From positions 620,001 to 684,000 of the forward strand of contig SADC01000886.1 in NCBI GenBank assembly GCA_004194705.1: a DNA stretch of 64,000 nt. Direction: 5' to 3'. Position numbers and translations under genes: made by a program. Origin of the DNA: Ditylenchus dipsaci. Its lineage: Eukaryota > Nematoda > Chromadorea > Rhabditida > Anguinidae. Below the pieces are notes generated by a model that had not been told where the DNA came from, ran no database searches, and worked only from the letters and a program-made list of their open reading frames with translations. Positions 49,000-60,462 of this stretch are shown in pieces (the first letter of the stretch is position 1; each line of letters begins with the position of its first letter).

Positions 49000-49460
49000 T
49001 GACAAATATAGCAGCAACGAGGAAATTAGTGCGAACTGAAAATTAAAACTGTTACAAATTGTACAAGCACATATGCAATAAGCATCTGTAGGCAAACAAC
49101 AATGTAAGCAAAGCACCATAAAACATTTTGAAAAAGAAAACATTGACTGACTGAAAATTATCGTGCCAATTTTGTAATTTTATCGTTCGCTGCAGGACAA
49201 ACTTGCCTTGATTTTTATTTTGTCGGAGTCCATCCGGCTGGTTTGAATAATCAGCCAAAATTATGGTGCTTAGAATTTCCGGGGATTGAAAAACCAGCCA
49301 ACGGTGGCTCTATGGGACTCTCATAATGGGAGTAAATGCAATCGACGCTTGATGTAATGATACACCAAAAGTTCTTTCATACATAAGATTTTTTAATAGT
49401 TATCTTTGCTTGAGTTAGTCCGAAAAATCGCAAGGATTCTGATTTTGCCGATATTTTTAG
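49000..49460. other. Upstream of G3BP; nothing firm
   Basis: Presumed 5' region of G3BP. 49330-49460 holds fragments of a pogo/Tc1-type repeat (atcgacgcttgatgtaatga). No other gene seen. Confidence 0.35.
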
Positions 49461-50405
49461 AGTACAGTCCACTCTCGATACAACTTCACCCCTGGAACCG
49501 CCAGAAGAAGACGTTATATCGAGAGTGACGTCACATCAGAGGTGACGCTATGTAGAATGATTTGGTCGAAAATTCAGCATAGTGACGTTATATCAAGAGT
49601 CACTTATGGGATGCCCACAATACATCCGTATCCGTGTTGAGAATGTCGGCTGACTGGTTCCATGCTGTCACCAATGATTGTACGTGGCGGTTTTTTGCTC
49701 TCTTTGGCTTGCTTTTGCACTGCTTTTGCACTGCATTTATTTGAGCTCTACTCTGATTCTGTCGACGTAATGGCTATGAGACGTCGTTACTTTGACCATG
49801 CCTACAATAGTTAAAGCTCTTCCTGTTCAAAAATTACATGAAAACAGATAAACATACAGAATATTTAAAAGATACCTAAGCATTTGCTCTCCGCTTTCTT
49901 TTCTGCTCCAAATATGTAAAAGATGCAGTGCCAGTAAGATTGCTTTCCTTTCTGATACTTTCACCAGTAAAGATAGTTTTCGTATTGGACCATTGGCTTG
50001 TTCTTTTCACTTAAAAGCAACTCCATTTTGAACTAAAACAAATTAACGAATTCCCGAAAGAGACTATTTGGAGCAATGGGTACCGACACTTAGTTGCCAT
50101 AACCTAGATATCTTTATACCCTCACCTGCATAAAACTAACTGAATACCTGGGTATTCTGGGTAAACTAGCACCTAAGTAACACCATCTAGATGAGATCTG
50201 GGTGGCGCAAGCTAGTTACTATTACATCTTAGTTCAACCTCATATTATGGGGGCGACCTAATATCCTTGTGGTTTTTCTACCCTTTCGGGGGGGGGGGGG
50301 GGTTTGGGCTTACCTATCACTGAGATGGTTACTCTTCATACAGTGATTTACGAACACCCGAAAAATACAATTGGTTTTGATAACAATCCTCTCAAGACAA
50401 ATTTG

Positions 50406-50515
50406 GAGGTTCAATTTACCGGAGGGTCAGTTTACCGGAGGTTCAATTTACCAGAGTGTCAATTTACCGTGGTTCAATTTGTAGAGGTTTAATTTGTAGA
50501 TGTTCAATTTACCTA
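50406..50515. repeat. One-sided minisatellite, unit gaggttcaatttaccg
   Basis: About six copies of a roughly 16-17-bp unit (gttcaatttaccggagg and variants) in one orientation. No inverted partner array was found within the flanking kilobases, unlike the other minisatellites of the window. Confidence 0.75.
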
Positions 50516-50892
50516 GAGCCGTTTCTTGCTCACGTTATGAATGTGTCATACATAGCAGCGCTTTTATTGAGAGGAGCATGTGCATCAAAAAAAAATTCGG
50601 CGCTAGTATTGAATACCCCCCCCCCCCCAAACCTGATCTTATAACAATTGCTGTAACTACCCTTTCGAGAAACAAGTTTAGGCTTAGCCCTTAGGCTAAG
50701 GGGTAGGCCGGCATACGGAAGTTGTGACTAATAAATAGTTTACGCATATTTTCCGGGGTCTGGGACATATATTTGGGTACTCTTTACTGAAGTTTCAAAA
50801 GGCATAAGTTCGAAGTGGGGTATTTGTGTTATTCTATTCTAGGGTCAAAATTTCTTCCTTATATCGACAAGAGCTTTTTTCGTTCTTTGTTG

Positions 50893-51844
50893 TACAGGGC
50901 GGCCCATAAACGCCCTAGTCAAGTTTAGTCATAACTTTTTAAATTCGCGCTTTTTCGACGAGATTCTTTTTTTGTTGGAAAGAGGAAACTCCGGGAAAGA
51001 GAATGGTACCAAACATGTAACTAACACTTTATCCAGAACATCAACAAAATCAACAAAACAAAAAAACTACATTTTAAACAAATTTCAAAGAATTTTCACA
51101 TTTTTAATCTCTGTATTTTTGCTCTATGCTTCTTCCATTTACCGCCAGGCAGTATTCCAGTCGTCGTTCATAGGCTCCAATGGCTCTGTCAATCATATCC
51201 TGCGGCAGTTCTGTGAAGGCGCGCTCGATTCTTCTGCGGAGTTCAGCCATCGAAGTAATTGAAGTCGTGTAGACGCGACTCTTGATCCATCCCCCCAGGA
51301 AGAAGTCCATCGGCGTCAAATCCGGAGAATAGGGCGGCCAGGCGAGCGGAGCAGGTGCAGTCGGCGATCCGCTTCCCATCCAGCGCAGCGGAAACGTTTC
51401 ATCCAGCCAATTCCGAACAGCCACAGCCCAATGCGGAGGTGCAGCATCCTAACCACCAAAAATATCAAAGAAAACCTTTGTTCCGACTCGCTTTTTGTTC
51501 TTCAAGTCGCCTTCTTGAAACTTTGCGTACCATTCTTTGATTCGTTTGGCATCTGTCGCATATCGTCCCAATTCCCTTCGATAATCTCTTCTGAAAACTT
51601 GCAACGTTCTTGCCTTCCTCGATGAACCATTCGACGTATTTTGACCGTTGCTGAGGCGATATAGCATCTGAAAACACCCTTTTGCAGAATTGAAAATTCT
51701 CAACAATAAAAACAAGAGGAAAATGAAAGTTTAGTTCTCTTACCCGGAGTCTCCTATTTCCAACAAAAAAACTCGTCGAAAAAGTGCGAATTTAAAAAGT
51801 TATGACTGAAATCGACTAGGGCGTTTATAATGGGCCACCCTGTA
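50893..51844 (-). mobile_element. Mariner-like DNA transposon, internally deleted
   Basis: TIRs tacagggcggcccataaacg and ttataatgggccaccctgta with TA edges; the next 100 bp of each end are also inverted (cgacgagattctttttttgt and complement). Total length 952 bp, against about 1.3 kb for full mariners. The transposase remnant is on the minus strand. Confidence 0.9.
51104..51715 (-). pseudogene. Mariner-like transposase remnant
   Basis: The N-terminal part, 51449-51677, has RIKEWYAKFQEGDLKNKKR (helix-turn-helix style). The C-terminal part, about 51104-51450, has DAAPPHWAVAVRNWLDETFP, then WPPYSPDLTPMDFFLGGWIK, with the SPDLTPxDFFL signature. The segment with the first catalytic Asp is missing between them, so the protein is inactive. 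Confidence 0.85.
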
Positions 51845-51929
51845 TTTCTGGCTTCAATTAGGTAGGTTATGGACTACTCAAATCTTCTAGTATAATTCTT
51901 GAAAATAGTGTTAATCGGAACGAGGGTCA

Positions 51930-52915
51930 ACTGGCGGCCATCCCAACTGGCGGCCACCAACTGGAGGCCATCCCAACTGGCGGCCAACGACTGGCGGCCA
52001 TCCCAACTCGCGGCCCCCAACTGTCGGCTACTATGCCTACTACCTATTACCCCGACTATCTAAAGGTACACAAATTACCTGTATGGTATCTCAACGTTCG
52101 AAAACACATCTTCTGACTGAACTAGCTGCGCCAGCGTGACCGCATAGACTCTTGATCTGTGTACCTAGGTAGTTGTACCCCGGCGGTGTAAAGGTTTCAA
52201 ATTCAGGTAGTATTGCCCAGGTGGCGGTATCAAGACCCAGGTATCTAGATTGGAGATGGTAAAATCTAGGACCTTATACCTAAAAAAAAGTACGTAAGTA
52301 TCCATGCCGCGGTAATCTTAAAAGTGGCTGTTTTTCACCAAACATGTTTTTACCTTTTTGTAGTTTGGGCAACATCTCTGAGTCCGTCCTAACACACGCT
52401 GGCCTACCCTGCACCGGTGTTAAAAAATTTTCTAATTTCACAGTAATTTTTAATTCCACTTCAATTAGAAGGGCAGTTTCCCCTCTTCTTTAATTTTTTT
52501 GGCCACAAAAATTGAAAATAGAAAATGACCGAATATAACTAAATATGATCGGTGATATGACCGGATTCAAAAATGACCGATCATATTCCAGCCCTAACTA
52601 AAACTGAGAGAAGTTAGACTCTTAAAAAACAGACAAAATTGCTTAGTAAGAATTCCTCAAACTTCCACGGACATCAACTAACACATGCACCTACACCCGC
52701 CCATTGTAGAAAACCTAATATAAAAAATAGCTTTTTTATAAACCAGGAACAGTTGTCCCTTTTATACAGGCCGGAAACTATCGGTGCCGGGAGCTATTGT
52801 TCATATCCACTTGTATTTGGTGGGTATAAGTTGTGATGGCCGCCAGTTGGGGCCGCCAGTTGGGATGGCCGCCAGTCGGAGGCCGCCAGTTGGAATGGCC
52901 GTCAGTTGGGATTTT
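51930..52915. repeat. Minisatellite-armed foldback, unit caactggcggccatcc
   Basis: The left array at 51935-52030 has six copies of a 14-16-bp unit, ccaactggcggccatc; the right array at 52836-52912 has the complement (ggccgccagttggg). The 800-bp interior includes stacked tacctaggt-like motifs (52080-52320) and no gene. Confidence 0.85.
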
Positions 52916-53059
52916 ACCGTTAATCGTTGTACAAGGGAGTGTCGAGAGTGACGTTATATCGAGGGTAAACTTTATTGTCTTTCTCTGCCGGCTAACTAAA
53001 TTGGCACCAAGGTGTTGTTATATAAAGAGTGACGTTATATCGAGAGTGGACTGTAACAT

Positions 53060-53640
53060 GATAGCTTTGCCATTTAGACCCGCGACCCCCGATATGATGA
53101 CACTACTTTCTTTTTTAGCCCTGTTCTTACTCCCGCGGGACACGTGTCAAGTGCTCAAAAAAATACGGGACGCACACCTTTTTCAATCCTGGCGACAGAT
53201 TTCAGAGTAAATCGACCTTGCTCAATACGATAGAACTAATATACATACTGTTCAGAGATTCAGAACTGATTTTTGGCTGTCCGCAGGTCCTGTACCGCGG
53301 ACAAAATTGGGGATTTGTTCCGCGGGACATTGACCTGCGGGACAGCTGAAAAACCATTTTTGACAGTAATTATGGCAAATCTGTTTCTCCTATGTTGTAA
53401 AGCAGGGTCCATTTTACTATGGATTTGATATAAGCGGTGAAAAATGATGGCTGGAAGCCGAGAGAGAGAGAGACAAAAAAGTGTTTGAAAAATTGTCCCG
53501 TGTCCCGCTGGAGTATGAATAGGGCTTTTGAAAAGCTTCCTTATTCGATTGTCGGCCGTAGGGTAATTCGATGTATACCAAGTTCATTTACTGGATATAA
53601 TTGCATTCGTATTCTTTTTAATTTCTCAATATTATTTTCA
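53060..53640. other. Spacer 5' of HSCB
   Basis: Contains a small hairpin (ccgcaggtcctgtaccgcgg to gacctgcgggacagc, 53280-53350) and cgggacac motifs. Possibly HSCB 5' flank; no exon was identified upstream of 53642. Confidence 0.35.
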
Positions 53641-53641
53641 G

Positions 53642-56561
53642 CTGTCACAAAGATGAATTGCTGGAAGTGCAAGCGGCTAATTGATATTCCCAAAATTCTG
53701 TGGTTCCTGCAAAATAATTCAGCCAATCAGCCGGAAAGACGATTACTTCTCATACCTTGGTAAGCTGATTGACTTTAAAAATAATGTACCCAGTGTCGCC
53801 CATTTCTAATACAATCTTTCAGGTTTCAGTCGTCAGTTCTCGCTCGATGAGACAGATCTAAAAACAAGTTTCGAAGGCTTCAGTCCGTGGTCCATCCCGA
53901 CAAATATGCTCAAGCAAGTGAGCAGGAAAAGCAATTATCCGAAGAGCACTCCAGCTTCTTGAACACCGCATACAAGACTTTGAACAATCCTTTTCTCGTG
54001 CCAACTACCTCTTGGGTGTGCTCACAAATGGTTATGCCTTTTATTTTTCATTATACCCAGCAAAATTTTTTCTATTGCGTTCAGATTCTTCAGAAAAGTC
54101 TGCGACCGGAGATTTTGCATTAAGAGTGATGGAGCTGAATGAGGAAATTGAAAGAACGGACGACAAAGATGCTCTCCAAAAGAAGCTCGCCGAGATGGAA
54201 TCAGAGCTCAGTGGACTCTTCTCACAGTTGGATAGGCTATTTGCGAGCAATAATTTAGAAGAAGTGAGGAGGCTTGTAAGTTTTATTTATCTTTATACGG
54301 GTGGAATATGGCAGAAGGAGGATCATTCGAGTACTGTAGCCTTATGTCCGGCGGATTACTTTTAGAAATTTCGCTGGTTGAAGTCCGAAAATGCATCTAT
54401 GTTGCGTCTCATTTTTTACTAATTGTTTCTGCAGGCTCCAGTAGTATTACCAAATGCATTTTGATCTTTGCAGTACAACAAACGCTTAAAGAACGTTAGC
54501 GTATGCGATATTTAGGAAAATTGTACTCAGTAAGAAATGTTTTTATCTGAGATACGATTTAATAAGAGCAGTGTTGCATTTATTGGTCTACAATCCACAA
54601 CTGTCCTGTCCGCCAATCGCAAATATCGCCACATTGTCGTTAAATCCAGCGTCGGCTGTATAATCTTTCCTGCCTCATTCTGTTGATAACACGTCTCTGA
54701 AGGACCATGCTCACATTGGTTGCCCGCCAATTCAAAATTGTTTCCTAATCATTGATCTTTTATTCGCGTTTTTTAACTTGGTTTCAAAAGGGCCTAGATT
54801 TTAATTTTAGGTTTAGTTGGGTTGGAAACTCATTAAAAAATTTAAATCCAACGATTAGGAAAAAAGTTTGAATTGGGGGGGGGGGCAGAAGTCCTTTAAA
54901 GTAGTCCCTTCCCCTCAGAAGTCCTTTACTTCTAATGAGAGGTGCTGCCGGAATTCAATTTTTTTTCCTTATCATTGAATTTTTTTGCTTCTTTTCTAAC
55001 ATAACTACACCTGAAGTTAAAATCTAGGCCTTGTTTTGTTGGCGTGGTGACAAGTGGGCCTTAAAATTTAAGAACGCGTCAGCAGAGGGATCGATTCTTG
55101 AAGATTGAAGATTTGAGAGCCGACATAAGAAGACGGAAATTTCAGTATCGACTTTAGAGCCTATATATCTAGAAATCGAAACTTTGGTCCCGAAATTTAG
55201 ATCTCGTCATGTGTGGGTCGATATTTTCATACCGACAGTTGCAGATAAAACATGTGAGGCCCGAAATTAAATACGCGAAATTTGTGGACAGGACACTGCT
55301 GGTTCGATATTTGTGGCGCGATATTTCAAGTCCGAAAAATGAGGACGAAGTATTCACTGCTCGATATTTTATTCTTTGTATTTGAAACCCGACATTTGAG
55401 GCCCGACATATAAAGACGCGACATTTGAGGCCCGACATATAAAGACGCGACATTTGAGGCCCGACATTACAGGACGCGACATTAAAGACTCGACATTCAA
55501 GGACGCGACATCAGAGGACGCGACATTTATGGACGCGACATTTGAGGATGCGATATTTAAGGACGCGAAATTTAAGGATGCGATATTTAAGGCCCGACAT
55601 TCAAAGATGCCACGTTTAACACGTCCGGCGTTTTTGGACCGGTGTTTTCTAACTCAGAATTTAACACCCTTTTTCTAACACCCTTTTTCACCTACTTCGT
55701 CAATAATTGAAGTGGCAAGGACCCGCACCATCGTGCTCAGCATGAAATTCTGAGTTAGAAAACACTGGTCAACAAACGCCGGGCGTGTTAAATGTGGCAT
55801 TTTTGAATGTCGGGCCTTACATGTCGCATCCTTAAATGTCGCGTCCTTAAATGTCGCGTCCTCTGATGTCGCATCATTGAATGTCAAGCCTTATATGTCG
55901 CGTCCTGAAATGTCGAGCCTCAAATTTTGCGTCTATATGTGTCGAGCCTCAAATGTCGCGTCCCCGAATTTCGGGCCTTAAATGTCGCTTCCTTAAAAAA
56001 TCGGACCAGAAATGTCAATGAACGAAAAATGGGCCACTAATGTCTTGTCCTTAAAAGTCGGTCTTGAAAAATCAATCCTGGAAATATTGAGTTTAAAAGG
56101 TCACGTCCTTAAATTTCAATTCATAGTATTCGGGCTCCAAATGTCAGATCCGCAAATTTCTACTCTCAAAAGTCGATCTTCATATGTCGGGCTGTAAATG
56201 TCGATCTGCAAATGTCGGTTCTCATTTGTCATTCCTCATATGTTGCATCCTTAATAGTCCGTCTTTATTTATCGGGCCACAAATGTCAGACCTCAATTCT
56301 CGGCTTTCTAAAAGTCAACCCTTAAGAAATTTTCCTCAAATGTTAAGGCCCACTTGTCACCACGCCGTTTTGTTAGAAAACAAGTTGAAAAAGTCGTACA
56401 GAGGTCCAAGGATTAGGAAAAAATTTTGAATTCGGGCACCACCTCTTATTAGCCTGGGCATACCCTTTCAAACTGCGTCTTACTTATTTTTTTTTTCAGT
56501 GGACACAATACGCTACTTTAATCGAGCCAAGAATTTCATTCAGAAGAAATTGGGACAATAA
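53642..56561 (+). CDS. HSCB: HSCB, Fe-S cluster co-chaperone (J-domain), with frame breaks
   Basis: J-protein that, with the mitochondrial HSP70, delivers ISCU-bound Fe-S clusters. Exons 53642-53759 (ATG 53653: MNCWKCKRL, then [13 protein letters not shown] and DDYFSYL in another frame), 53823-54030 ([17 protein letters not shown], then the J-domain motif [28 protein letters not shown]), 54085-54275 ([16 protein letters not shown]... [13 protein letters not shown]) and 56500-56561 ([19 protein letters not shown], stop). Two CxxC pairs mimic the N-terminal zinc finger of animal HSCB, and HPD is intact. Frame breaks are needed near 53680, 53866, 53993 and at the 54275 junction. At least three are consistent with one missing base in a short homopolymer, so sequence errors are as likely as pseudogenisation. 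AATAAA at about 56619. The last intron (2.2 kb) contains a minisatellite-armed foldback. Confidence 0.8.
54520..54835. other. HSCB intron stretch, unassigned
   Basis: A 67-residue minus-strand open stretch (54527-54730, [16 protein letters not shown]...) is not recognised and has no clear splice partners. No other feature. Confidence 0.3.
54836..56440. repeat. Minisatellite-armed foldback, unit gacgcgacatttgagg
   Basis: Left array about 55070-55640 (roughly 16-17-bp units acatttgaggcccgacat and ggacgcgacattta), right array about 55785-56350 in complement (aaatgtcgcgtcctt). Innermost arms also pair (gtttaacacgtccggcgttt and its complement near 55778), as do the outer ends (gattaggaaaaaagtttgaa near 54852 against the counterpart near 56410). 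This is the largest array pair in the window, with about 30 units per arm. Lies in the HSCB intron. Confidence 0.85.
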
Positions 56562-56651
56562 ACACTATAAATCCTAGTCCTATTGTTTGTAATATGGTCA
56601 TGTTAGTAATAGTGTCACCAATAAAGCCGATTATATTTTTCGCTTGCATTG

Positions 56652-57024
56652 TTAAGGGGGCATGCCCGTGCCCGACACGAAGAAAAGGCGGGGACCAGCA
56701 TATCTTTTTTTTTCTCGGCGAACTTTTACATTCGTTCTTGTGTAGATTTTTTAAGTTTTCTGTCTGCTTTTTAAAAGTACCGTAAGGTCATCAATATCAG
56801 ATTTGACGCAAAACGATTGATAAATGGAACGATTCAAAAAAAATTGCTGGTCCAAATTTTTTTCAAACAGAGGGCTGAAAAAAGGAACAAAAGAGAGAAG
56901 ATACCTAAGGCCAAAGCGAGGGATGACAGCATCAACAGAGAAGAGAGCCAGTATTTTCAAACCGAAGGTTGTATGATTTGCGAGCCGCCTTAACTTTTTG
57001 AAACGCACGGGCATGCCCCTTTAA
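56652..57024. mobile_element. Palindromic MITE, ggcatgcccgtgc family, 373 bp
   Basis: Begins ttaagggggcatgcccgtgc and ends gcacgggcatgcccctttaa; TTAA at both edges. The middle carries about 90 bp not in the copy at 34391-34630 (56870-56990). Confidence 0.85.
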
Positions 57025-57206
57025 AGGGCCGTGGCATGTGCAAAATTTGAATTGACGAAGGACAGTTCTCTTTCGTCTCGCACTGTACTATTTGGAGTTA
57101 TGGCGAACGACACCAAAGAGTACAGTGAGCGACCAAAAAGAGAATTGTCCCCCGCCAATTCAAATTTCTGTCATGCCACTGCACGTAAAAACCATGGTCT
57201 TTTAAA
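57021..57206. mobile_element. TTAA-flanked MITE, diverged copy of 6927-7126
   Basis: ttaaagggccgtggcatg at the left; inner arms gacagttctctttcgtc and gaccaaaaagagaattgtcc. It shares its left TTAA with the preceding MITE, so the two elements abut. Confidence 0.7.
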
Positions 57207-57502
57207 GGACTCTGTCTCTTGCTTGGGTTGTTAAATGATGTTAAATTGTAAATAGTTTTTATTTTTTTCAATAATCAAAACAGAGTATGTCCTGCATGTA
57301 GTTTTACGATTACAGTATCTAAAATAAAGTTGCGGTTTATTACTTACTCAACTAATAGAAACAATACGACCAAATATTATGAGTATAAATTACGAAATAA
57401 CTGATTATTATGAAAATTATTCATTGATTGAATCATAGTGCAATAAAAGAGATCAGATATTAATGAGCTTGGAGTTGTCCAAGCGTAGTCCAGCTACCAG
57501 TA

Positions 57503-57763
57503 CTAACCACCAAATCCATAGAGAGTGCGACCTTGGCGTTTCAAAGCGTATACCACATCCATGGCTGTGACCTGCAAATAAATAGATAACCATTAGCGTA
57601 AAATAATTATTGGCTAAAACAACCCACCGTTTTGCGTTTAGCGTGCTCACAGTAGGTCACAGCATCTCGGATGACATTTTCAAGGAAGACCTTAATTAGA
57701 ACTTTTTGATAATCTAATGACAAACGGTTGACCGGACCACTCAGAGAGTCCCTATGTTTTAAA
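57503..57763 (-). CDS. Histone H4-like gene, 3' exons only, with intron
   Basis: Last exon 57503-57571 reads [20 protein letters not shown] then GG and TAG; the previous exon, 57628-57763, ends [22 protein letters not shown] before donor gtgggt. These are the C-terminal 50 or so residues of histone H4, with Cys in place of the usual Thr (VTYT to VTYC). Upstream, the same exon reads [20 protein letters not shown], which keeps only a trace of H4 (ISGLIYEETRGVL). The N-terminal tail (GKGGAKRHRK) is nowhere nearby. Spliced H4 is unusual: replication-dependent genes lack introns. It could be a diverged replacement-type H4, an H4 fold in a larger protein, or a 5'-truncated copy. An alternative acceptor (attaag before 57694) would start exactly at KVFLENV's Val. 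Confidence 0.75.
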
Positions 57764-57939
57764 CTGAAATCATCCACCACAGTCCGCCCTTAGAGATGCG
57801 TTTTTTACTCAAAAAAAATCTTAAGCCAGATACTCGAATTTCCGGGTAGGACCAGAAATTCTTCAAGTCGAAATGCCCGCATCCACACTTGAAATTTTAT
57901 GGGTTTCAAGTCGAATTACCCGTGAACGGGTATCAGACT

Positions 57940-58150
57940 AAACCGCCTAGTCAAGAGGCCAACTATTGTGTGTTTTTGAGTACGTTTTTGAGTTCTCTCA
58001 GGCAAGTTACCCCTAATTTTTTAGCTTATCTTACTGACTACAAAATGAGGGGTAATTTGCTTAATAGAAGCATTCAAAAAGTGGGTCAAAATTCAATGCC
58101 AAGAACACGATTTTGAACAGGAGGGGGGGGGGCTCTATAATTAGATAAAA
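57940..58150. mobile_element. MITE, caagttacccc family
   Basis: Inner arms caagttacccctaatttttt and aatgaggggtaatttgctt; the right end is tagataaaatacggta. Diverged relative of 16733-16979. Confidence 0.65.
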
Positions 58151-58294
58151 TACGGTATTTCACATTAACCCTTGAATGCGCTCACTATGATGCAGCTCGT
58201 TTTTGCAACTACAAATTAAAGGGTGGTACTTTCTTTTAGCGTCAAAAGACGCTTTTCTAGCGTCAAAATACGTTTTTCTAGCGTCAAAGAAATT

Positions 58295-60462
58295 ACCCTT
58301 ATAGAAAAAAAACTCATTTAACTGCAAACCTCTTTGTTAGGTATGTTCCGGGCACTTTTTTTGAAAAATTTTTGCACATGTCTCGAGCAACTTTTCACGG
58401 GGAGTATGGAAAAATTTTTTTAGCCCAACTTTTTTTTTCCAATTTTTCAGGGTGAAAAAATTTTTTTTTTTTTTTATTTTTTGGGTGGTTCCGAATTTTT
58501 TCGGAGCTGAGCTGACCAAAAGGGCAAATCTACAACATGTCAGCTATCGAATAAAAAAAAGATTGGGTCGAAATAATGAGCCAAAAAAGCTGTAGGTTGG
58601 ATACAAGCGAGCAAATTGTGCTAAAAATGGTCTAAATCAGCCTAAATTTTGGGTCTAAAATTGGGTAATTTTTCGAAACTTTCTTTTATATTTTTACATA
58701 TAAAACTTAACGAAATTGGCAGACTTTATTGCAGGCTATCTCCGATAGCCCCTACCCAAATTTCAAGGGCTTCAAAACGGTGATAAATTTTGAAAATTGA
58801 GGTGTTGCCAACATTCAGAAAAATTAAGGTTTTCGCCAGAACACAGGATTTTTTTGCCAAATTTGGTCTGTGAATTGAGTTTGAAATAATCGTGGTTGGT
58901 CTCGCACGGAATTGAAAAAATATTGTGTATTAATAAACTAATATTGCTATTGTATGTAAAATCGTACCAGGAATCGGGTTTGTTAAGACCAAAATCGCGA
59001 TTTCACCTGCCAATATCCCGAAACCTGGGGTGGATACCACCTGACCAGGTGGACTTTCAGGTGGGCCAGCTGGAGACCAGCTGGATGGTCTAAAAATAAA
59101 AACTTTTTAATTTTAAAAACAAGCCATGCTTTCTTACGTAAAATCGTGCGGGAAATTGTGTTTCTCGAGACTAAATTCACGATTTTTCACACAGAACCCC
59201 AAAACCTGGGTAGGTACCACCTGGCCAAGTGGGTGTCCAGGTGGATGGCCCTAAAAATGAATATTTTTTTAAATAGAAACAAACCATGCCATCGTATTTT
59301 AAATGATGTGGGAATTGCGTTTGTTAAGACAAATTTCACGATTTCTCACACCAAAACCTTAAAACCTATGTAGGTACCACCTGGCCAGGTAGGTGTCCAG
59401 GTGGGTAGCCCTAAAAATAATTTTTTAAATAGAAAGAAACCATGCTATCGTATGAGAAATCGTGTAGGGAATCGGGTTTGTTAAGACCAAATTCCCTATT
59501 TTCCCCAAACAAACCCCAAAATCTGGGTAGGCACCACCTGGCCAGGTAGGTATCCAGGTGGGTAGCCCTGAAATAAAAATTTTTTAAAAATAGAAAGAAA
59601 CCATGCTATCGTATGTGAAATCGTGTAGGGAATCGGTTTTTTTAAGACCAAATTCCCAATTTCCCCCAAGCAAACCCCAAAATCTGGGTAGGTAACAGCT
59701 GACCAGGTAGGTATCCAGGTGGATGGCCCTAAAAATAAAATTTAAAAAAAGAGAAACAAACCATGCCATGATATGTAAAATTGTGTCGGAATTGGATTGG
59801 GTATGATATGCCACACTGGGTTAGATGTCTTGAAAATGGGTGTAATTTCCCAAGCTGGGTTAGATGTTCTGAAAGTTGGGATATACCCCAGCCTAAGTTA
59901 GATGTCCTGAAAATGGGCATGATATCCCGAACTGGGTTGGATGTCCTGAAAATGGGCATGAGATCCCGGGCTGGGTTGGATGTCGTAAAAGTGGGCATGA
60001 GATCCCGGACTGGGTTGCATGTCTTGCAAATGGCATAAGATCCCGAAATGGGTTGGATATCCTGAAAATGGGCATGAGATCCCATATCCAACCCGGACTG
60101 GGTTGGATGTCTTGAAAATAGACATGAAATCCCGGGCTCGGTTGCATGTCTTGAAAATATGCATATGATCCCGGGCTGAGTTAAATTTTCAAAGTCTCAC
60201 TTCAAAATTGATGTTTGATGTACACACGTTATCTAAGAAACTTATAATGTTGTGAAAATGTGTTTAAAACAATATTCAAATAGTACGCGGTTAATTGTTC
60301 AATAAAAAGCTTATTTTATTGTAAAATTTTGGCCGCTTTAAGCGGCCATCTAGCACCAGTACGACGCGCGTAGCGCGTTTAAAATCCTACAAAGTTTTTA
60401 AGTTAAAATAAATTGAAATCTTTTGTATTTTGTCTAAATATAGGCTCCTGGGCCCCCCTAGT
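58295..60462. repeat. Helitron-like repeat, copy 1
   Basis: Starts near ttatagaaaaaaaactcatt (58301) and ends gctcctgggcccccctagtt (60462). Internal blocks: a unique 5' part (58303-59090); four to five units of about 160 bp carrying aaccatgcta, cgatttc and ccaggtgggtgtccaggtgg (59100-59770); about nine units of a 39-bp repeat (gggctgggttggatgtcctg and ggcatgagatccc, 59808-60180); and a 3' part with the hairpin ggccgctttaagcggcc and the word cgcgcgtagcgcg. The CTAGT terminus after GC-rich hairpins and the lack of terminal inverted repeats suggest a non-autonomous Helitron. Preceded by three gcgtcaaaagacgcttttcta units (58238-58290). Confidence 0.65.

Larger units (their letters stand above)
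49463..53055. mobile_element. 3.6-kb composite with pogo/Tc1-type ends
   Basis: Begins tacagtccactctcgataca and ends tatcgagagtggactgta, with second inverted sets of gacgttatatcgagagt just inside both ends (49505-49600, 52940-53040). The interior contains uncharacterised sequence (49610-50300), a one-sided minisatellite (50406-50515), a mariner-like remnant (50893-51844) and a minisatellite-armed foldback (51930-52915). A possible minus-strand open stretch near 49880-50020 (KTIFTGESIRKESNLTG...) is unidentified. Confidence 0.65.
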
